Assembly: GCF_950295315.1 (NCBI RefSeq)
Contig: NC_080172.1
Coordinates: forward strand, 80,185,118 to 80,249,117
Direction of reading: 5' to 3'
DNA: 64,000 bases
Source of the DNA: Erinaceus europaeus
Taxonomy: Eukaryota > Chordata > Mammalia > Eulipotyphla > Erinaceidae
Positions 58,043 to 64,000 of this stretch are shown here, one piece after another. How positions within the stretch are numbered: the stretch's first letter is position 1; each line of letters opens with the position of its first letter. The notes below the pieces were generated by a model. The model ran no database searches, was not told where the DNA came from, and saw only the letters and a program-made list of their open reading frames with translations. A program made the translations under genes and the position numbers.

Positions 58043-61000
58043 TTTAACATGTATCTCGGGATCAGAAGAACACTTCCCAATTCATAATCTCTCATACACA
58101 CTGAATACTATTGTAGTTTCTTCTACATTAACAGCTATCTTGAGCACACTTTTAAAAGAAAATCACTGATTTATCTGATTTTCTGTTTTCCTTCAATTCC
58201 ACTAGTAAACTAGCAGTAATTGCTCTCAGTCCCACCTCTAAATTACATACTACATGTAGCAATTTCTTAGCAGTTATATTGCTACCACTGTCTCAGTTTA
58301 GGCTTTTCCACATGTAAAGCCTAAGAAATCAATCAAAATAGCCGAGTTAGGAGATGATCCCAGGAGCAGCCAGTTTGTGAACAAGGAAATTAGACAGTAA
58401 AGAGAAGTAAACAAAGGATATTTGCAAGCAAGCAAGTTAATACTATAAGTAACTCATAGGAGAGAACTCATGAGAGACTGTGGGAGCAAAATGTAGGACA
58501 CTTACCTCAGAGTTATCCCACCCTGGGGTTAAGTAACTGGGACACTGGTTGGTGGTGCAGGGTGGTCACTGTTCATGGTAGATTGCAAAAAATGGAAATT
58601 CTTTCAGTATAGCCTGCCTTTGCAGTGACAGCTCATACTGGTCTCTTGAACGGCATATAACTATTTTTTTTTATCAAATGTAGTAAATCAACATGACTCT
58701 CCTCTGACAATCCATGTTGAATAATCCTGATTAAAAGTTTCCCACCCAATCCCTTATAAGAAAAAAAATGTAAAATGTTAGCAATCTTTGTCCTATATAT
58801 TCATCAAATTATATAATTGGATATTACAAACTGGGATCTATTTTGATTTAAGCAAATATTTTTATTACTCATTTTTGAGATGAAGATGATAAAACTGATA
58901 TATACCCAAATCTGTAAGAATTAAACAAGATAGTACAAATAGGCTATGAAGTGCTACTTTAGTATAGCACAGAGTATGCTTACATTTAACTTTTTTTTTA
59001 ATATTCTAAGTTGTTTTTTGTCTTGTCTTAGATTTTCAATAGTTGCTCCTTAACCATTTACATTCCTTGTGTTTTGTTTACTCTCTAAATCCTTACAAAT
59101 ACTTTATATACCCTACCATCTCTTCTTATATATCTAATTTAGTGTTGCTTTTTTTCTTCATGACTTCTCAGTCATTCTATTTCTAGCTCCCTTCACTTTT
59201 TCCTCTTAGGGGCTGGTGGGGGGGGGGGGCCTTCCTCTGAACAATCTGCCAATATTGTGTCTCCTGCAGCTTGAAACTAACAAGACCTTGAACTGTTGCT
59301 TCTCGAGGACATTGGATCTTAGTATTTTGTCAGCTTCAAGCTGTTTTGGAGAAAGTGTTGGCTTATTTCTCAGCTGTAGGATTGACTTAGCAAGTCTTTC
59401 TTCTGAACTTGTAAATCATTTCGGGTCAAGATTTTGCTACCAGAAACTTTTCCTGGTAAATAACAAGCTTCTTTATCTCTTGTAAGAAAGTATGATTTGG
59501 TGGTAATAGTGGTAAGTAACTTATTAATAAAAGATAAGCGCTGTAAGAGGAAAGCATAAATCTTCCACTTTGGTACAACACTGGTTTTTCTATATATATA
59601 TATGTTAGCAAAAGTAAAAAATTTCAGTAATAATACAACTTCTTGCCCTTTACAAAGTCTGTCAATCCTACTTTTATCAAAAACTTCCAGAGATAAAACA
59701 AACCTCAATGGGACACTAATGCTCCCACTATCTTGATGTATCTCATTGTAGGTTCTCTAATAACTTAAATAAGTGAAGAAATATGGGTAGTTGAAACAAG
59801 AAAAGTAGCAGGCTTCTGACAGGAGCTTATCAATTCTCATTTTGCTGATATCATGCCCAAAGTGAGTTATGGGATCTCTGAAGGATTTCCCAATCACTTC
59901 AAACTGTCATTGTCAGAGATACTCCAATGATAGGACTGGGATTAGAAGTTCTGGCATTCTGTTGGTCACTTCAAGCCCAAAGGAATAGCTGCCAGGTACA
60001 AAAGGGCACAAACTCTTCTAATTGGCAAAATTGAAAGCCCAGCCAGTCACAATCAAGCCAGTTCAGACCACAGCTTATTTTCTTTTGTCAATCTTAGCAA
60101 GCCCTATTTGTTGCTGGCATTTCAACAAGCAAGATTTATTAAGGGTGAAATGTCAATCTTGGGCCTTGCTCCACCTTGTCCCAGGTCAGCAGACAGCTAA
60201 AGTGGTCATTCTAGCAAGTGGCATTTTGAAATCATAAGTGTTTATATGAAACCAATATAAGAAATGATTTATTTTGACAAAGAGTAAGAGAGCAAGTTCA
60301 TAAAGCAATAAACAGACAGACAAAAACAAAAACAAAAGGCTCTTGTAAGGAACACTTAACCGAGAAATAAATCAAAGGAGCTCCACACACAAGAAAAAAT
60401 AGGTATGCATTAATAAATTTTTATGGATTAGTCAAGGAAAAGAATATACATGTCACTAGAATGTTAGAAATGAAAACAATTTTCTGGAAACATTCCACAG
60501 TGTGAGGCAAATGTCTCCCCTTTAAAACTCATGGGAGGAGTAGGAGAAATTTGTAGAATGATGTAGAGAAGTACTAAATTTAAAAGATACAGTATAGAAA
60601 TGAATATTAGAGCATTTTATGGCTAGCACATTTACAGTTTCTTAAATGATTTCTAAAGGCCCCTTTGAATTGAGATTAAATTATATATAAGTATAGCCAT
60701 GGGTTGGACTTCTGAAATTCTGTAGTCCCATTCAATTGTGATCTACAAGAAATGACAAGAGTGCATAGGCACAAGTCATGCAACTTCATCTACAGTAAAA
60801 ATAGACAATATAATAGGGAGTGAAATGAAAAGAGCTGGCAATGCATCCCCCCACCCTCCCACCCCTCCAACCCCCAGCATATCAAGCAGGTTTTCATAAG
60901 GAAACTGTGGTCATCAATCACTACCTCATTACCAGCCTGTCATCTGGGCTTAGGCTAAATGTGTTCTGGCGGACTGCCATACTAAATGTTCAATGAAACA

Positions 61001-61497
61001 TCCTTAAGGCTCTCTACAAGTTCAGCTGAAGTCACACATGCTATACATCACAGAGGAACATTAGCGTTATCATAGCTTAATAAATAGTGCCATTCTGGCA
61101 ATGCAATCCTGTGTTCTAGAGCTATCCACCATCCCTAGTATTATACTGCTTAAGGAAACAAATCTTGCTGTCTCCTTTGAGCTTTATTTAATGATAAATT
61201 CAAGTAGAGATAATTAGTCATACCATTACAGACAGACTTCCAGACTGGCTCAAAAGATGGACATGAATGAGATTAACAAAATGTTTTAAGACACAAAACA
61301 TGTTTTTAAAAAAGTAGCTTGGATTATTATCCATACATGTCCATTTCTGTCATTATATTGGACTATCACTAGAGAATTTTTAAGCCAAATAAAGGTACCA
61401 TTGCTACTTGTCAGTTCACAAGTTTGACTGAAGTTGGTGCTCGTCATAGAACTGGTTGCTCATTGTAATTATTAACAATGATGCCCTTGAATTTTTT
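58043..61497. other. Long stretch without recognised repeats
   Basis: About 3.4 kb of intron 8 without a repeat that I can name, unusual in this window. It has a G-run at 59217-59230, (TA)n at 59593-59604 and a C-rich stretch at 60847-60875. Frames at 59216-59485 and 60022-60237 show no domain and no clear splice pairing. Confidence 0.55.
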
Positions 61498-61668
61498 CAA
61501 CTTATTTATTTAAGTCGAGAGGATAGAGAGAAACTGAGAGGGAAGAGGGATAGACAGAAAAAGAGAGACAGAGAGATATTTGCTATACTGGTCCACTGCT
61601 CATGAAGATCCCCCCTGCAGTTGGGGATAGGGGGCTTGAACCTGGATCCTTGCACATAGAAATGTATG
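61498..61668 (-). mobile_element. S1t SINE, antisense, left piece
   Basis: TTATTTATTTAAGTCGAGAG, GATAGAGAGAAACTGAGAGG, CCCCCCTGCAGTTGGGGATA, GGGGCTTGAACCTGGATCCT. The head continues after the SINE inserted at 61674. Confidence 0.82.
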
Positions 61669-61673
61669 CACTT

Positions 61674-61955
61674 AGGGGTACAGGCAGTAGCAAAACTGGT
61701 TAAGTATATATTATCATGTACAAGGACTCAGGTTCCAGCCCTCACTCCCCACCTTCAGGGGATCTGCTTGATGGTGAAGCAGGTCTATAGGTGTCTATCT
61801 TTTTCTTCCTCTTATCTCCCCTCCCTTCTCAATTTCTCTCTGCTCTATCAAGTATAATAGAAAGTAAAGGAAAAAGGGGGGGCTACTAGGAGTGGTGGAT
61901 CCATAGGGCCAACACCAAGCCCTAGCAACAACCCTGGTGACAATATAAATTAGAA
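61674..61955 (+). mobile_element. S1 SINE inserted into an antisense S1t
   Basis: GGGGTACAGGCAGTAGCAAA, CAGGTTCCAGCCC, GGTGAAGCAGGTCTATAGGT, a second module GGAGTGGTGGATCCATAGGG and end CAACAACCCTGGTGAC. ATGTATGCACTTA (61661) and GTGTGTGTACTTA (61967) are the likely target copies. Confidence 0.9.
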
Positions 61956-61966
61956 AAAAAAATGTG

Positions 61967-62010
61967 TGTGTGTACTTAACCAGGTGCACCACTGCCTGCC
62001 CTCTACCCCA
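61967..62010 (-). mobile_element. S1t SINE, antisense, right piece (head)
   Basis: CTTAACCAGGTGCACCACTG, CCTGCCCTC is the reverse complement of the S1t head (GGGCAGGCAGTGG) and completes the element begun at 61498. Confidence 0.75.
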
Positions 62011-62154
62011 GAACTTTTAACATCCACAGAGGTATCATTATTTCTATGACAGTTCTACAACTAGGTCTGAAAATGGGCCATATTTTCACATGTCAACATG
62101 CACAAAATTATTTCAGAATGGTCGTCATTTTCATAATTGCTGGTTATTTTTAGT

Positions 62155-62235
62155 TCTGTAAAGACTAAGGATATAGACAGCATGCACATTACTGAGATGT
62201 ATGTACTAACTGTGCCACCACCTAGCCCCTTAGAT
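62155..62235 (-). mobile_element. SINE head fragment, antisense
   Basis: CACATTACTGAGATGTATGT, ACTAACTGTGCCACCACCTA, GCCCC, as at 57985. Confidence 0.5.
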
Positions 62236-62839
62236 TTACAATTTGCATTCCCTTTTAATATAGAAAAGCAGGCTTGTGATTCAAAAGAGAACAGACTGAG
62301 CAGTAGTTCCTAGGAAGTATATAGAGGGAATAAACCAAGATATGGGTTACTTTTGCAACTCTGTTTATGCAAACTCATCAAGGTGAATCCTGTCTCTACT
62401 GGCAAGTGTCACTCAATCCTAGTTGTTGAGCAGAAGGGTGAAAATCACAAAGGGAAATTTGTGACCTCCTATCAGGCAGATAAAAGAAGAGTGGAGAAAA
62501 TACTCTGCTTCTGTGACTTTCAAATATGCTGAACTCAAATACTCAAAACTCAAAATAACTTGAGTACACTCTATATTCCGATCAAAAATCTGAGAAAACT
62601 ATGAAGCTACCTAATAGAAGAAGAGTGTAGAAGAGGGGAGGAAGAATTTTTTTTTTCAGCAACTACACCATTATTTTTATTTTTAGATATTTCAAAAATA
62701 TTATTAATGTGGGCCTAGAAAGAAGCCAGAGTCTTATGCATACTTTACTACCACTGAGAGGTCTCTATGGAAGGTATGAACTGTACTAGTTGAGCTATTT
62801 TGTGGGCCCAAAGACAATTTTTTAAAGCCTATTAAAAAT
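62236..62839. other. Intronic DNA, nothing recognised
   Basis: No supportable feature. Confidence 0.5.
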
Positions 62840-63195
62840 AAGTCTGAGGGTTGCTTCCAAGTTTGGGATATTACAAACTGCTGCTATAAACATCATGTGC
62901 ACAGTTCTTTGCAGATAGGTGTTTTTATTTTCCCTGGTCATACTGAATGATTTCACTTATAAGTGGGAACTTGAGAACAAAGAACAATGAGGAAAAACAC
63001 AAGCACAAGGTAAAAACAAAAACACAAGGTGACACCTGGGTTGTGTGTGATATACTGCATCAAAGCAAAGGATTCTGAGAAAGGGAAAGGAACTGGATGA
63101 AAAGACATTGGAATGCTGTTTTGTCTCCTAGACACTGATCAAGGAAAGACGTGTGCCTATATATTAAAGACTATACTGTAAACCATTAACCCCCC
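62840..63195 (+). mobile_element. Old short L1 with 5' inversion
   Basis: 62840-62940 is antisense ORF2 (GGGTTGCTTCCAAGTTTGGG, CTGCTGCTATAAACATCATG). From 62941 the sense strand continues with ORF2 end and 3' UTR (CTGAATGATTTCACTTATAA, GTGGGAACTTGAGAACAAAG, GTCTCCTAGACACTGATCAA, ACTGTAAACCATTAACC). Roughly 150-200 bp of L1 are missing at the switch. Confidence 0.78.
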
Positions 63196-63605
63196 GATAT
63201 TTATTTTTTTACATTAGACTGGGGAAATAATGAAAAAGAGTAGGAGAAGAATGGATGATTGAGGAAAAATTAGACTATGGTGAAGTCTGGAGCTGGACTT
63301 TTGGAGACCTTAATGTAGTATATGCACATGCTAATATTTTATGATGTTCACTTAAAATTTAAATAATACTATAGTGGTATGTTCCATATACTTATAGTTA
63401 AGCAAAAATGAGTAACAATAAAGACATAATATTGTACTAGATGTTTACAGGGAATGAATTTGCAACTTGGAACATTTGTATTTTTCTAGTGATTACATGT
63501 ATCTGACAACTGTAATAGATCTAGAAAAAAACTAAAGTAAATATAATCTGAAATTTATTTTTCAATAACAGTGGAAAATAATACTGAAAAAAGTATAAGT
63601 ATTGT
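63196..63605. other. Intronic DNA, nothing recognised
   Basis: No supportable feature. Confidence 0.5.
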
Positions 63606-63748
63606 AACCCAGGAGGTGGTACAGTGGATAGTGTCGGGCTTTCCAGAGTGAAGTACTGAGGACAATACCCAGCACTGTATGTGTCAGATTGATGCTCTAG
63701 CTCTCTCTCTCTCTCTTCCTTCCCTCTATTATAAATAAATAAATAAAT
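63606..63748 (+). mobile_element. S4: further tRNA-like SINE
   Basis: CCAGGAGGTGGTACAGTGGA, TAGTGTCGGGCTTTCCAGAG, GAAGTACTGAGGACAATACC, then a CT repeat (63698-63717) and an AATAAATAAATA tail. TGGTACAGTGGATAG resembles a tRNA A-box region. Confidence 0.7.
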
Positions 63749-63973
63749 ATTTTTAAAGTAAATATTAATTATGTGAATCATTCTAATTCCCAGAAAAATG
63801 AAACAATTAGATCAATATATGAACTATGAATTAACAAAAATTAAATTAATCTTATGGAGCAATGACAAAATGTAAACATCAGTATATCTAGAATGCTAAA
63901 CACAAAAGCACTGAGTTAGGAAACACACAAAGAGCAAAGTAGACATAAAACAGCATTTGAAAAAAAAAAAATG

Positions 63974-64000
63974 GCGGGGCCAGGCGATAAAGCACCTGTT
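63974..64000 (+). mobile_element. SINE head cut by the window edge
   Basis: GGCGGGGCCAGGCGATAAAG, CACCTGTT is the start of an S1/S1t-type head. Confidence 0.6.

Larger units (their letters stand above)
11658..64000 (-). other. DPYD: DPYD intron 8 (3' part)
   Basis: Everything right of 11657 lies upstream of exon 9 on the minus strand. No exon 8 (88 nt, ending in a GYKAAFIGIG-like peptide) was found over 52 kb. This fits a very long intron 8, about 84 kb in human as I recall. The repeats below are therefore intronic. Confidence 0.85.

Noticed and set aside
59216..60237. Frames of 89 and 71 codons in a repeat-poor region
   Set aside because: No domain, no splice-site pairing and a G-run start. 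Chance frames cannot be excluded.

Overview
The window looks like intronic DNA of a hedgehog-type insectivore (Erinaceus or a close relative). The main evidence is dozens of copies of the tRNA-derived SINEs typical of hedgehogs, with the recurring core CACCTGCAGGGGAGTCGCTT followed by a GTGAAGCAGGTCTGCAGGTG block, plus a young L1 lineage. I assigned species from memory of these repeats, not by a search.

The only host gene I can support is DPYD (dihydropyrimidine dehydrogenase) on the minus strand. Two coding exons are present: 11550-11657 (108 nt, matching human exon 9) and 9447-9616 (170 nt, matching human exon 10). Both have AG/GT splice sites, matching phases and an almost unchanged protein. 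They give an intron 9 of 1,892 bp. About 52 kb of intron 8 lies to the right (11658-64000) and about 9.4 kb of intron 10 to the left (1-9446). No other exon of DPYD or of another gene was recognised.

The rest is mainly retroelements. The labels used below are: S1, the long ERI-1-like SINE with a CAA-rich tail and a second module ending near CAATAACCCTGGAGG; S1t, a shorter relative ending CTATCCAATAAATAAAT; S2, a short tRNA SINE with the motif ATAATGGTTATGCAAA and CAGAGCACTGCTCAG on the other strand; S3, an older decayed tRNA SINE; S4, one copy of a further tRNA-like SINE. There are also ancient mammalian repeats (MIR, L2, one MER5A-like DNA transposon) and many L1 pieces.

Region by region: 1-9446 is intron 10 with S1, S2 and S1t copies, an old L1 with a GGAA array, MER5A and L2. 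9447-11657 is the exon pair. 13.4-19.3 kb is an L1 cluster including copy A (13817-18186). 19.3-29 kb is SINE-rich with older L1 tails. 29.7-34.2 kb holds L1 copy C and others. 34.2-44.5 kb is mostly unique with old L1, MIR and L2. 44466-49765 is an S1 SINE split by L1 copy B (44574-49592). 49.9-64 kb is AT-rich unique DNA with scattered SINEs.

The most interesting signal is that L1 copies A and B, 30 kb apart, share the same internal inversion: endonuclease-side ORF2 antisense, then reverse transcriptase onward in sense, joined at the same base. Their 5' ends and flanks differ. This suggests that an already inverted L1 was copied again as a rearranged template. At least three further, older L1s here are also 5'-inverted. 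All L1 reading frames are broken, and no intact autonomous element is present.
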